In this document: positions 14,301 through 24,344 of the stretch, piece after piece
How positions within the stretch are numbered: position 1 is the first letter of the stretch
How the letters are laid out: every line of letters starts with the position of its first letter
Assembly: GCA_029817715.1 (NCBI GenBank)
Contig: JARUPY010000387.1
Location: forward strand, 6,324,001-6,388,000
DNA length: 64,000 nt
Direction of reading: 5' to 3'
DNA from: Melastoma dodecandrum
Taxonomy: Eukaryota > Streptophyta > Magnoliopsida > Myrtales > Melastomataceae
Translations under genes and position numbers: made by a program
The notes under the pieces: generated by a model
What the model saw: only the letters and a program-made list of their open reading frames with translations
Told to the model about the DNA's origin: nothing
Databases searched by the model: none

Positions 14301-15884
14301 TTTACCAACTTGGTTAATTAAGTTCAGCTTAGCATTCATGCGCCTCGTTTGAAGAACTATTTCTTTTTCTCAAGGAGATTCAAAACCCGCCCCAGAGTTG
14401 GGCCCAGAACCCAACAACCGAAAGCAGAAGGCCCAATCAAATATGGCCCAAATTGAGCCCAACATACCTACTCCTGGGCCTAATAAGGCATGTGGTGGTG
14501 GCAAGGCTTCAGTTTCATCCTTTTATTATGCGCACTGTACGGTTTATGCAGGAAGATTCGAGACGGAGCTGAAGAACGTGGTCGGACAGGACACTGTCGA
14601 GTAACAGTACTTTGATGAATGCACTTGACCTGAAAAGCTGAAAACGGGTTCAATGCTTGGGGGTTAAACATCGATGACCAGTCAAAGGAAAGAGACCAAC
14701 AATTCCGCGGTCTGCCTCACTTATTGTCCACAAGCTCTGGCGCCCGTCCTCCCGATCTTCGTCATCATCAGCGTGTCAAGCGGGAGCATTTTTAGGGAAA
14801 CACAGGAATCAATCGTGCATGGTCAGTCATCTGCATTAATGTGGACCACTATACTGTGTCTAGTCCCTGCACTCGTCTTTGCTTTGAAGTAAAGGATATT
14901 ATGGACTCTACCTATTGCTAGCCGCTGTCGCCTCGCTGCTCTCCCTAGTACTGATATGTTGGGGACCATTGTGGACGTGTCTGTCTGGATCAAGGTGGAT
15001 ATAATCCAACTCTTTTGATGGAAGAATCACGGTAGCTAGCTTTGCCTGATGAACTGGTGGTCATCATAGATTTGGTCTTTTCCCCTCCAAAATGCCAATG
15101 GACATTTGCTCAGACTACGCGGCACGAACCAAGTGACACTGAACCCTTAGAATATATTATATATGCACGAAGCGGACATCTTAGGCGTCACTTCCAACAC
15201 TTACTAGAATGCCTCTCTTGCTGATTACTACTACACCGTTGTCATTGAATATCAAGAATACCTTGTCTGAGGTGCTCCAGATGATGACAGGTGACGGCCA
15301 TGACCGAATGAATGATCCCCGGTCCAAGTTGCAGCTGCTCTTCTCTGAACATCCAGTGAAGCACCTCTGTCTTCGTATTGTCCATGATGCCTCTCCAGTC
15401 GAACCAACCCTTTTCCCTTCTTAGGGGAAGCCGTATCTGCCATTGCAGGATCCCTCTCCGGAATAACAACAGGAGTCGACACTGTTGGCGGAGATGGTAT
15501 TTTGGTCCTATTATCCCCGCCCAATAAATTAACGTGATTTGCATTAGGATCTTACATAGCAAAAGAAACGGTTTCCGGTTGATGTTGACGGCAAACATCG
15601 ACGGCCATTACCATCAGCTGCTCCCCCAACACTACGGGCAGGGGGACCGCTCTATATGCTAGTTGAATGACGATTCTTTACCCCCCGGGCCCCGGAATTC
15701 ATAGGAGCCTCGGACATTATCACTAACTCAATGTCTTGTCCACGTGTTTTTTACCAAAGAATAACAATAGTTTCGACCTCGTTGTAAGACTTTGTCAATT
15801 AATGATAAATGTTTGGTTGGAGGACAGCTTTTTGCCGATCGCCCGTTACCACAATTATTTTATTCTTTTGGTCAAACATAGGTG
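11346..15884. other. Gene-poor stretch; SSRs and poly-G, no gene recognised
   Basis: The first few hundred bases (11540-11990) may be the LTR or leader of the minus-strand copia relic. A poly-G tract (13559-13571) and a GTA trinucleotide run (about 13634-13652) are present. The ORFs at 14398-14604, 14674-14892 and 15252-15598 match nothing I recognise. The last, on the minus strand, is basic and could be retrotransposon-derived, but that is speculation. DNA at 15600-15884 directly abuts element A1. Confidence 0.5.
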
Positions 15885-15889
15885 GACCA

Positions 15890-16709
15890 TGTAGACATTA
15901 AAATTTTATTAATGTCGAAGTAATGTTATTCGGTTCAAGAAATCATATATTATATCGACCGATATGACATAAAATATTTTACACTCATTTAGTGTGAAAT
16001 TAATATAATTACTACTTGGACTTGAAATTACATAAAGTCCAAGGATGTTAGATGATTTTGGGTTGAATAAGCCCGACCCATTCATATATTGGGTTGAATA
16101 AGCTTTAGTCTAGCCCATGAGTTAATTCATATGTTGGCCCATCCATGGTCCGACCCATTTAAACTTCGGCCCAATCCAAAGTCCGGTCCAATATGACCCC
16201 TAAGCCTATGCATCTTTGTCCCACATCGGAAGGAGATGACACCTAAGGACTTCTCAACTCCTATATAAAGGGAGTCCCTTCCCATCTTTGGGACACAACT
16301 TCAAAAGTGAGGAGCTCCTTCCATAGCGAAGTTCTTGAGCATCTTTTCCTTACTTGATCAACGACGAAGTGCTGCCAGATCAAGCTTCTACAACAGCCCT
16401 GGTGTTCTTCGTCCATCTTCAGAAAACTGTCCAGATCAAGCTTCTACAGCCCTGGTGATCTTCGTAGCTCCTGAAGACCCGCCGGATCAAGCTCTACAGC
16501 TCCAGCATCTTCATCAACATACCTCCCTGAAGCTCCAGCGGATATTCGCCAGAGCATCAACCATTCCAAATTTCGGATAACTCGAAGTATAGAATCAGAG
16601 GACTCACGTGCTTCGTCCGTGATAGAGATTGAACCTGCTATTTCACAATACGATAATTTGTACGTTGCTTCCGGTCTATATACGGACCGCGAGATTTTTT
16701 ACGTCAACA
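15890..16709 (+). repeat. 5' LTR of A1
   Basis: 820 bp, matching 28781-29600. A TATA box (TATATAAA) is at 16262-16269. After it comes a threefold degenerate repeat of about 60 bp built on CAGATCAAGCTTCTACA and TGGTGTTCTTCG (16376-16500), in what should be the transcribed leader. A small ORF through this repeat is most likely chance. Confidence 0.95.
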
Positions 16710-16715
16710 AATTTC

Positions 16716-16733
16716 TGGCACGCCCAGTGGGAC
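16716..16733 (+). other. Primer-binding site of A1
   Basis: TGGCACGCCCAGTGGGAC begins six bases after the 5' LTR end. It starts with the expected TGG but differs from the PBS of B and C, so the A family uses a different tRNA primer or a diverged site. Confidence 0.75.
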
Positions 16734-16783
16734 AAACTCTACCTCTCATCTCTTTACGTCTAAGTATCCAGACGGCTTCAAAG

Positions 16784-18577
16784 ATGATCATGCTGAAGAA
16801 CTCCATCGATGCTGTGAATAATCAGCTAGTTGGTTTTCCCTCTCAGTCGTCTGAAAGCTTTTCATCGCCTGGTTCCAGGAACTTCACCAAAACCAGACCG
16901 ATTTCTGACATATATAAGGAGACGGAAGAGATTCTAAGATCCATCTCTCCAAAGTCACATCCATCATACAAGGAGGTTACTGAAAGAAGCATTCTCAGCA
17001 AGAGTTCTATATCACCAACTCATTTGGGTAGTTTCTGCCACAACTCATCAAGTGTCTATCCTCTTGAGGATTCTACATCAGACTGCACTCCAAAATGGAG
17101 CTTTGCTGAATCAAGGGCCAAAACACGCAAACAGGCTGAGGAGATAGAAGAAATACTTAGGTCCATCTCTCCCAAAGCTTCCCCATCTTACAAGGACGTT
17201 CTTAACCAGGGAAGCTCTCCAAAGTGGACGTATGCCCAATATGTGGCCAAAACTTGCAAACAGACTGAGGAAATAGAGGAAATGCTTAGAGCAATTTCCC
17301 CTAAGTCATCTCAACGAACTGCCGGTGACAACCCCTTCAACAAGGTTCTGGTGTCTCCTATGCCGCAGATAAATTTTGAAAATATCTCGTCAAGTGACTC
17401 TCCGTTGGATTCTTCCCCAGAAGAGGATTCAACTAAAGGCTTCGAAGTCATGCCAGTGATGATGGCAGATACTCCTTCACTTGAAGATCAGGTCGCCGCT
17501 CTCACAAAAACTGTGGATGCTATGATGCTCTTCATGAAAGAAAGAGAGCAGCAAATGGACTACATTGTCAAAAGGCTGGAGAGTAAAGACACTGAGAAAA
17601 CGTCTATGGAGGAGAGTTCGCGCACCCAAGTTGATAAAGGAAAAGAGGTCATGAATGTTGATGATTTGGTAAAACAGAAGCCCATTGCTGAAGATCCTAT
17701 TCCAACGAAAGCAATGCTGGAATTAATAAAAGAAACGGTGAAGAGCGAGCTTGAGGGAAAATCATCATCATCTTCGGCATATTATAAGCCTTACAGTCGG
17801 AGAATTGAAGGCCTCAAGATGCCTGTGGGATATCAACCTCCATACTTTCAACAGTTCGACGGGAAGGGTAATCCATGTCAACATGTGGCCCATTTCGTTG
17901 AAACTTGCAACAATGCAGGCACAGATGGAGATTGGATGGTTAAGCAGTTTGTTCGCTCTCTGAAGGGAAACGCTTTTGACAGGTACATTGACCTCAAGCC
18001 AGGCACTATTGATAGTTGGGAACAATTGGAAAGAGAGTTTCTGAATCGTTTCTACAGCACACGGCGTGTGGTGAGCATGATTGAGCTAACTAATTCTCGC
18101 CAATGGGAGGAAGAACCCATTGTCGACTATATCCAACGATGGAGGAATCTGAGCTTGAACTGTAGGGATCGTCTATCAGAGGAAACGTCTATCGACATGT
18201 GCATTCAAGGCATGCTCTGGAGGATTCGATACATTCTGCAAGGGCTCAAACCACGATCGTTCGAGGAGTTGGCAACAAAGGCTCATGACATGGAGTTGAG
18301 CTTTGTTGGGACCAACGTAAGTAACATCCCAATACCTGAGCCACCACGAGGGACAGGAAGACCAGGAAACAGAACTGGGGGCAAGCCTGCTTTCAAGGAT
18401 ACGAAGAAGCAGGTAATGACTATAGATGCTGCTCCTGTCAAAGTGCCAATTGCAAAAGGAAAAGTCTCAGCAAATGGACAATCACCTGTAGAAGCACCCA
18501 AGGTGGAGAGGCAACGCCCAACTCTTGAGGAAAGGCAAAATAAGAAATATCCTTTTCCCGATGAAGATGTTGCATAA
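16784..18577 (+). CDS. A1 gag (capsid) polyprotein, ends at an in-frame stop
   Basis: The ORF is open from inside the LTR, but the first plausible start after the PBS is ATG 16784 (MIMLKNSIDAV), giving 597 residues. The N-terminal half has three copies of a motif like EEIEEILRSISPKxxPSYK (16914-17320), an unusual repeat for gag. A short coiled-coil region follows (LEDQVAALTKTVDAMMLFMKE). The Retrotrans_gag domain spans about 17810-18300 (FDGKGNPCQHVAHFVE, WEQLEREFLNRFYST, VDYIQRWRNLSLNC). It would form the virus-like particle. The TAA at 18575-18577 falls between gag and protease. The same frame continues with homologous sequence (IFDYLLSS...), so this stop is likely a mutation. Confidence 0.88.
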   Translation: MIMLKNSIDAVNNQLVGFPSQSSESFSSPGSRNFTKTRPISDIYKETEEILRSISPKSHPSYKEVTERSILSKSSISPTHLGSFCHNSSSVYPLEDSTSDCTPKWSFAESRAKTRKQAEEIEEILRSISPKASPSYKDVLNQGSSPKWTYAQYVAKTCKQTEEIEEMLRAISPKSSQRTAGDNPFNKVLVSPMPQINFENISSSDSPLDSSPEEDSTKGFEVMPVMMADTPSLEDQVAALTKTVDAMMLFMKEREQQMDYIVKRLESKDTEKTSMEESSRTQVDKGKEVMNVDDLVKQKPIAEDPIPTKAMLELIKETVKSELEGKSSSSSAYYKPYSRRIEGLKMPVGYQPPYFQQFDGKGNPCQHVAHFVETCNNAGTDGDWMVKQFVRSLKGNAFDRYIDLKPGTIDSWEQLEREFLNRFYSTRRVVSMIELTNSRQWEEEPIVDYIQRWRNLSLNCRDRLSEETSIDMCIQGMLWRIRYILQGLKPRSFEELATKAHDMELSFVGTNVSNIPIPEPPRGTGRPGNRTGGKPAFKDTKKQVMTIDAAPVKVPIAKGKVSANGQSPVEAPKVERQRPTLEERQNKKYPFPDEDVA

Positions 18578-19852
18578 ATATTTGACTATTTGTTGTCTTC
18601 TAAAATGATCGAGCTTTCGCCTTCAAAGCGACCGAACCAAGCGAATCTAGCTGACAATCCCAACTTCCGCAAGTACCATCGTGTTTTAGGCCATCCAATT
18701 GAGAGATGTTTCGTCTTCAAGGAAAAGGTCATGGTGCTGGTGCGCGACAACAAGATCGATTTAGGAGCCTATATTGCACCTTCAAATATGATCAGTGTCG
18801 CAAACAATGATACTCCAAACATCATATTTGGGACTATCGATCCTGCTGAGATAATTGGTCTACCAAGTCTAGAGATAATGCAACAATATATGACCAAAGT
18901 GTCAAGTTGTGTGGTTAGCTCCGAAGAAGTATCAACCGAAGAAGGCTGGACTTTGGTGACTCACAAAAGGAATCGGAAGAAGTCTTCTAAGCCTGTGAAG
19001 AAAACACCTCCTATGCGAGCAAAGATTGCGAGGAGGTCACCAATAAAAAAAGATTCCAGGAAGATAGTGAAAGAAGAGAGTTCGTTAGATATCCTGTCCG
19101 TGAAGAAGCCAACCCCGACTATGTTATGGGATTTCTTTCCGAAATGTTTTCGAAAACTTGCAGATTTGCCTAGGAGCTGTCACCACATTGATGCAGACAA
19201 AGAAGTGACGGCTGCAAAGGTTGACACACCGGAAGATCCCACAGCGATGAACGTTGCGAGATCACGAGAAGATGGCGCAACCATTACATTTTCTGATGAA
19301 GATCTCCTTATAGAACACAGATCTCACAATCGGCCGCTATTTGTATCGGGATATGCTTATGGTACGAAGGTCAATCGCATATTGGTCGACCCAGGTTCAG
19401 CAGTCAATATCTTGTCACTAAAATCCCTGAAGGAGATTGGGCTAGGGGTTGACGATTTATCAAGTAGCCGGCTGATAATCCAAGGATTCAACCAGGGGGG
19501 AGAACGAGCCGTTGGGAAGATCTGTCTCACCCTCACTATAGGAGATGTGGAAGCTGGAGCGACATTTTACGTCATTGATTCCAACACCACCTATAATATG
19601 TTGTTGGGTCGACCATGGCTGCATGAATACGGAGTTGTTGCATCCACGCTCCATCAATGCTTTAAATTTGTGAAGGATGGGGTAACCCACACAGTATGGG
19701 CAAATGCGAAACCCTTTACGGAAGCGGAGTCATACTTCGCCGATGCCAAATTTTACTTTAATAAGGGTATCGATGCTGAAGAAAAAGTCTCGAAGCATGC
19801 ACCGGTTGTGAGGGATATCACGAAGAAATTGAACGTAGAAAATGACAGTTGA
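18578..19852 (+). CDS. A1 nucleocapsid-protease segment
   Basis: This continues the gag frame past the TAA. The first part has a zinc-finger-like stretch (KYHRVLGHPIERC), in which a Cys expected before KYHR is Arg. After a basic linker (KRNRKKSSKPVKK) comes the retropepsin-like domain: ILVDPGSAVNILSL at about 19380-19420 carries the catalytic Asp in a D-P-G-S context, and NMLLGRPWLHEYG (about 19596) is the typical C-terminal flap-to-helix block. It would cleave the polyprotein inside particles. It stops at TGA 19850-19852, overlapping by 11 bases the ATG of the pol frame, which is +1. Confidence 0.85.
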   Translation: MFDYLLSSKMIELSPSKRPNQANLADNPNFRKYHRVLGHPIERCFVFKEKVMVLVRDNKIDLGAYIAPSNMISVANNDTPNIIFGTIDPAEIIGLPSLEIMQQYMTKVSSCVVSSEEVSTEEGWTLVTHKRNRKKSSKPVKKTPPMRAKIARRSPIKKDSRKIVKEESSLDILSVKKPTPTMLWDFFPKCFRKLADLPRSCHHIDADKEVTAAKVDTPEDPTAMNVARSREDGATITFSDEDLLIEHRSHNRPLFVSGYAYGTKVNRILVDPGSAVNILSLKSLKEIGLGVDDLSSSRLIIQGFNQGGERAVGKICLTLTIGDVEAGATFYVIDSNTTYNMLLGRPWLHEYGVVASTLHQCFKFVKDGVTHTVWANAKPFTEAESYFADAKFYFNKGIDAEEKVSKHAPVVRDITKKLNVENDS

Positions 19853-22793
19853 AAATGAAAGGACGGATGATAAGCCTAAACAGAATGTTCCAATCCTGCG
19901 CTATATCCCAAGAGCCTTTCGAAAAGCCGGGGAACCACCTTTTGTGAGTAGCCATTCTGAAGAAATTGTGGTGCCAAAGGAACTCAACTGGCCAGTGACG
20001 AAAATGATGGCAATAGCTCAAACGAGTACGCCTTTAAAAGGTTTTGTTAGACCTAAACAGGGGGCAATTATTTATCCAGATTCGTTGCCTGACAGGCGCA
20101 CCAACGGATTTGATCCAAATGCGTTCAGGCTAATCTCTGCAGCTGGCTACACTGAGGATTTAAAGACACTTGGGGATGCCTCAAAGGAAACTAATCCAGG
20201 AAATGATAATCAGAAATCGAAATCTGGTCTTGGATATGTCACTCCTAAGCCCGTCAACCCTCCGGCGAAGAATGCTTCGATTCAATACATTGAAGCTGAT
20301 GATGAAAGTACAGCCGAATCAACTAGAACTTCAGTATTCGATCGACTTGGAGTCCCGTCTAAGCGAAGATCGGTATTTGATAGACTTGGCACTAAAAAAG
20401 AAGAGATTGATGCTCAAAGGTCGGCACGATTAAGATTGAGTCAAGCTCCAAGAAGTCGAATGGTGTGGAAGAGAGTTGATAAAAAAGAGGATATCCCAAT
20501 TATCATAGAAGATACAAAGGATTTTCGTAGTAAAGTTCCATCTCGAATGAAGCGTCGAACGGTTGTTGAAGTAACTACCGGCGAAATACTGAAAATGAAG
20601 ACGAAAACATGGGTATCTACCAACAGCAAAGGGGAATCGTCTCATGGTGATAATGGAAATGATGTTGTCTCTTCCCACCACGTCACAATTACTGAAGATG
20701 ATGAAAACACTTCTCCTAAAGAGGATGATGCAGGAGAGGCTCCAGAAGTATTCGAGGACCGAAAAAAGTCTACCGTTGATGAATTGAAAGAAGTCGATCT
20801 TGGGGAGGAAGGGGATCATCGCCCTACATTCCTTAGCGCAAGTTTAACTCCTGAGGAAGAAGAGTTGTATGTCCAACTGTTGAAGGAATATAAAGATGTT
20901 TTCACATGGAGCTACAAAGAAATGCCTGGCCTTGACCCAAAGATAGCGGTCCACAAGCTGGCTGTTAAGCATGGAGTTCGACCCATAAAGCAAGCTCAAC
21001 GACGTTTTCGCCCAGAATTAATCCCATTGATAGAAGCCGAAGTCAACAAGCTTATCGAAGCTGGATTTATTCGGGAGGTGAAATATCCAACATGGATTGC
21101 AAATATTGTACCTGTTAGGAAGAAGAACGGTCAACTCCGAGTTTGCGTTGATTTTCGTGATCTCAATAATGCGTGTCCCAAGGATGATTTTCCTCTTCCG
21201 ATCACTGAGATAATGGTAGACGCAACCACTGGTTATGAGGCCCTCAGTTTTATGGATGGATCATCGGGATATAATCAAATCCGAATGGATCCAAAGGATG
21301 AGGAAATGACGGCTTTTCGTACTCCAAAAGGTATATATTGTTATAAGGTGATGCCTTTTGGGTTGAAGAATGCGGGAGCAACTTATCAACGGGCCATGCA
21401 ACGGATCTTTGATGATATGCTCCACAAGAACGTAGAGTGTTACGTGGATGATCTGGTTGTCAAATCCAGAAAAAGGCACGATCATATTGACGACCTTAGA
21501 AAAGTATTTGACAGACTGCGCAAATATCAACTGAAAATGAACCCATTGAAGTGTGCGTTTGGGGTCACTTCGGGAAAGTTCCTTGGATTCATCGTTCGAC
21601 ATCGAGGCATTGAAGTCGATCAATCAAAGATAGATGCGATTATGAAGATGCCAGGGCCAAGGAATATACATGAGTTGAAGAGCCTTCAGGGGAAGCTTGC
21701 ATACATTCGAAGGTTTATATCAAACTTGGCCGGACGATGCCATCCCTTTCATAGATTGATGAAGAAAGATGCTCCTTTTGAGTGGGACGAAGCGTGTGAA
21801 AATGCATTCAACAGCATAAAAGCTTATTTGTCAAAACCACCGGTCCTAAATGCTCCAATCCAAGGAAGACCCCTCATACTTTATATAGCAGCACAAGAAG
21901 CTTCGTTAGGAGTTCTGTTAGCTCAGGATAACGATAATGGAAAAGAAAATGCCCTGTATTATTTGAGCAGGACTTTAACCGGAGCGGAATTGAATTACTC
22001 TCCAATTGAGAAGACCTGTCTGGCTTTAATGTTTGCTATACAAAAGTTGCGACATTATTTGCAGGCACACTCTGTTCGTCTCATATCACGGGCAGATCCT
22101 CTCAAGTATATAATGTCAAGGCCGGTTTTATTTGGTCGTCTCGCAAAATGGGCACTTATGCTCCAAGAGTTCGAGATCCTGTATGTACCTCAAAAGGCTA
22201 TAAAGGGACAAGCTTTAGCTGACTTCTTAGCAGACCATCCTATACCAGATAGTTGGAAAATATCGGAAGAACTGCCCGACGAGGAAGTAATGTTGGTTGA
22301 TGTTCCCCCTCTATGGAAAATGTTCTTTGACGGATCAGCAACACAAAGAGGTGCGGGAGCTGGAGTTGTCTTCGTCACGTCCGATGGAGATATCATCCCT
22401 TATGCATATACCCTCACTCAGTTATGCTCAAACAATATGGCTGAGTATCAAGCTCTTATACTCGGGTTGGAAATGGCCATGGATAATAAAGTACATAGTT
22501 TGAGGGTATATGGAGACTCCAAGCTTGTGATTAATCAACTTTTATCCACATACGAGGTTCGTAAGCCAGAGCTTCTGCCTTATCATGACTGTGCGGTTAA
22601 ACTCGCAGGGTGGTTCCCAGACATTACAATAAGTCATATACCAAGAAATGAAAATGCACAAGCCGATGCCCTGGCATCTCTAGCTTCTGCACTTACTTTG
22701 CTGGATAAGGAGGTTGGCATCCGGTTATGTCAAGCATGGGTGGTTCCGCCAATTCATGATGAGAAGCTAATCTCGTATCCGTCTTTAATATAG
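19842..22793 (+). CDS. A1 pol: reverse transcriptase, RNase H and aRNase H
   Basis: 983 residues. The N-terminal linker contains a twofold VFDRLG motif. RT blocks are VRKKNGQLRVCVDFRDLN, FMDGSSGYNQIRMDP, MPFGLKNAGATYQRAM and the catalytic YVDD at 21441-21452, all intact. The gypsy RNase H follows (LYYLSRTLTGAELNYSPIEK; LRHYLQAHSVRL), then an archaeal-type RNase H (FDGSATQRGAGAGVVF, NNMAEYQALILGLE, YGDSKLVINQL, NAQADALASLA at about 22650). That second domain defines Tat elements. It would copy the RNA genome and remove the template. It ends at TAG 22791-22793, just where integrase begins in the -1 frame. Confidence 0.95.
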   Translation: MTVENERTDDKPKQNVPILRYIPRAFRKAGEPPFVSSHSEEIVVPKELNWPVTKMMAIAQTSTPLKGFVRPKQGAIIYPDSLPDRRTNGFDPNAFRLISAAGYTEDLKTLGDASKETNPGNDNQKSKSGLGYVTPKPVNPPAKNASIQYIEADDESTAESTRTSVFDRLGVPSKRRSVFDRLGTKKEEIDAQRSARLRLSQAPRSRMVWKRVDKKEDIPIIIEDTKDFRSKVPSRMKRRTVVEVTTGEILKMKTKTWVSTNSKGESSHGDNGNDVVSSHHVTITEDDENTSPKEDDAGEAPEVFEDRKKSTVDELKEVDLGEEGDHRPTFLSASLTPEEEELYVQLLKEYKDVFTWSYKEMPGLDPKIAVHKLAVKHGVRPIKQAQRRFRPELIPLIEAEVNKLIEAGFIREVKYPTWIANIVPVRKKNGQLRVCVDFRDLNNACPKDDFPLPITEIMVDATTGYEALSFMDGSSGYNQIRMDPKDEEMTAFRTPKGIYCYKVMPFGLKNAGATYQRAMQRIFDDMLHKNVECYVDDLVVKSRKRHDHIDDLRKVFDRLRKYQLKMNPLKCAFGVTSGKFLGFIVRHRGIEVDQSKIDAIMKMPGPRNIHELKSLQGKLAYIRRFISNLAGRCHPFHRLMKKDAPFEWDEACENAFNSIKAYLSKPPVLNAPIQGRPLILYIAAQEASLGVLLAQDNDNGKENALYYLSRTLTGAELNYSPIEKTCLALMFAIQKLRHYLQAHSVRLISRADPLKYIMSRPVLFGRLAKWALMLQEFEILYVPQKAIKGQALADFLADHPIPDSWKISEELPDEEVMLVDVPPLWKMFFDGSATQRGAGAGVVFVTSDGDIIPYAYTLTQLCSNNMAEYQALILGLEMAMDNKVHSLRVYGDSKLVINQLLSTYEVRKPELLPYHDCAVKLAGWFPDITISHIPRNENAQADALASLASALTLLDKEVGIRLCQAWVVPPIHDEKLISYPSLI

Positions 22794-24052
22794 AAGACCA
22801 GGATTGGAGACAACCACTCATTGACTTTCTCGAGCATGGAAAGCTTCCCAACAACCCGCGACAAAAAGTGGATGTAAGGAGAAGAGCGCCTCGATTCATA
22901 TATTTTAAGAATACTCTCTACCGACGATCCTTTGAAGGAGTGTTCTTGCGATGCCTTGGAGTTGAGGAAGCCTTGAGAGCGGTAGAAGAGGCGCATTCTG
23001 GAGTATGTGGAGCTCATCAATCAGGCCCTAAACTTCACTTCCAATTGAAGAGAATGGGCTACTATTGGCCAACAATGGTAAAAGATTGTATGGAATATGT
23101 AAAGAAGTGTCAAGCTTGTCAGTTTCACGTTAACTTCATTCATCAATCACCCGAGCCACTTCATCCAACTGTAGCATCTTGGCCATTTGAAGCCTGGGGG
23201 TTAGATGTTGTAGGACCCATAACTCCTAAATCGTCAGGGGGCCATTCATATATCCTAGCAGCGACGGACTATTTCTCAAAATGGGCAGAAGCTGCATCCT
23301 TTCGGGAAGTGAAGAAGGAAACTGTGATCACCTTCATTAAGAATAATATCATTTTTCGTTATGGCGTGCCTCGTTATATCATTACTGATAATGGCCGGAA
23401 TTTCTCTAATAAGGCCATGGATAAATTTTGCGAGCAATTTGGTTTCAAACAATATAACTCTTCCATGTATTATGCGGCCGCAAATGGGTTGGCAGAAGCA
23501 TTCAATAAGACGCTATGCAATCTCCTAAAGAAGGTGGTCGATAAAGCTAGAAGAGATTGGCATGAACGAGTCGGAGAAGCTTTATGGGCGTATCGTACGA
23601 CGTACAGAACTGCGACTCAAATGACGCCATACTCATTGGTCTACGGTGTTGAAGCGGTCCTTCCACTTGAACAACAAATACCGTCGCTGAGAATAGCCAT
23701 ACAAGAGGGACTTTGTCAAGAGGATAATGCGCGACTACGCTTACAGGAACTAGAAGCTTTGGATGAGAAACGTCTTGAAGCCCAACAGCGGATTGAATGC
23801 TATCAGGCAAGGATGTCGAAGTCTTTTAACAGGAAAGTACGACCTCACTCCTTTCAAGTAGGTGACCTCGTTTTGGCGGTGCGAAGACCCATAATCGTCA
23901 CGCATAAGACCGGAAGCAAATTCACATCAAAGTGGGATGGCCCATACGTCATCCAAGAAGCTTACACCGGGGGCACTTACAAGATAGTTGATCAAGATGG
24001 AGTACGAGTCGGACCGATCAACGGAAAGTTCCTAAAGCGATATTATGCCTGA
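22780..24052 (+). CDS. A1 integrase (frame -1 to RT-RNase H)
   Basis: Homology starts near 22782 (NIEDQDWRQPLIDFLEHGKLP), although the first ATG of this frame is 22868. The HHCC zinc domain (EEAHSGVCGAHQSGPK, MEYVKKCQACQ) precedes the catalytic core: GLDVVGPI (first Asp, near 23200), ITDNGRNFSN (second Asp, near 23380) and NGLAEAFNK (Glu, near 23490). The C-terminal domain ends GPINGKFLKRYYA. All catalytic residues are present, and it would join the cDNA to host DNA. There is no ATG at the junction, so the product needs a frameshift or an undamaged copy. Confidence 0.93.
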
Positions 24053-24059
24053 AGAATAA

Positions 24060-24250
24060 TGCTCCATGTCGCATGAGCCTAAACTGCACGACATAAAAAA
24101 AAATAAAAAAAAAAATTACAAAATAAAAAAAAATGTAATACTCCTGGCCCGCATGAGTATAAACTGTGAACGGCGTAATAAAACAAAAAAAAAGTAATAC
24201 TCCTGGCCCGCATGAGTATAAACTGTGAACGGCTTAATAAAAAAAAAGGT
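24060..24250 (+). repeat. Tandem repeats after integrase in A1
   Basis: Two close copies of a roughly 55-bp unit (AATACTCCTGGCCCGCATGAG, then TATAAACTGTGAACGGC, then a poly-A run), preceded by a diverged third (24061-24120). The same unit occurs in several copies at the same place in A2, so it is a family feature of variable number. Confidence 0.85.
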
Positions 24251-24344
24251 CTTGGTCTGTATTCAAAATAATGATATTCATACATCGAAAGAGGGGGGAG
24301 AATGTCCTATTTTGAAGCCTAATTTAACTAGTAAAGAAAGAAAC

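Noticed and set aside
15252..15598. Minus-strand basic ORF as a gag N-terminus
   Set aside because: Composition is suggestive, but no capsid, zinc-knuckle or protease motif follows in any frame.
16335..16580. 81-codon ORF kept in both A1 LTRs (also 29226-29471) as a leader gene
   Set aside because: It runs through the threefold LTR repeat, resembles no known protein, and conservation is expected from LTR identity alone.
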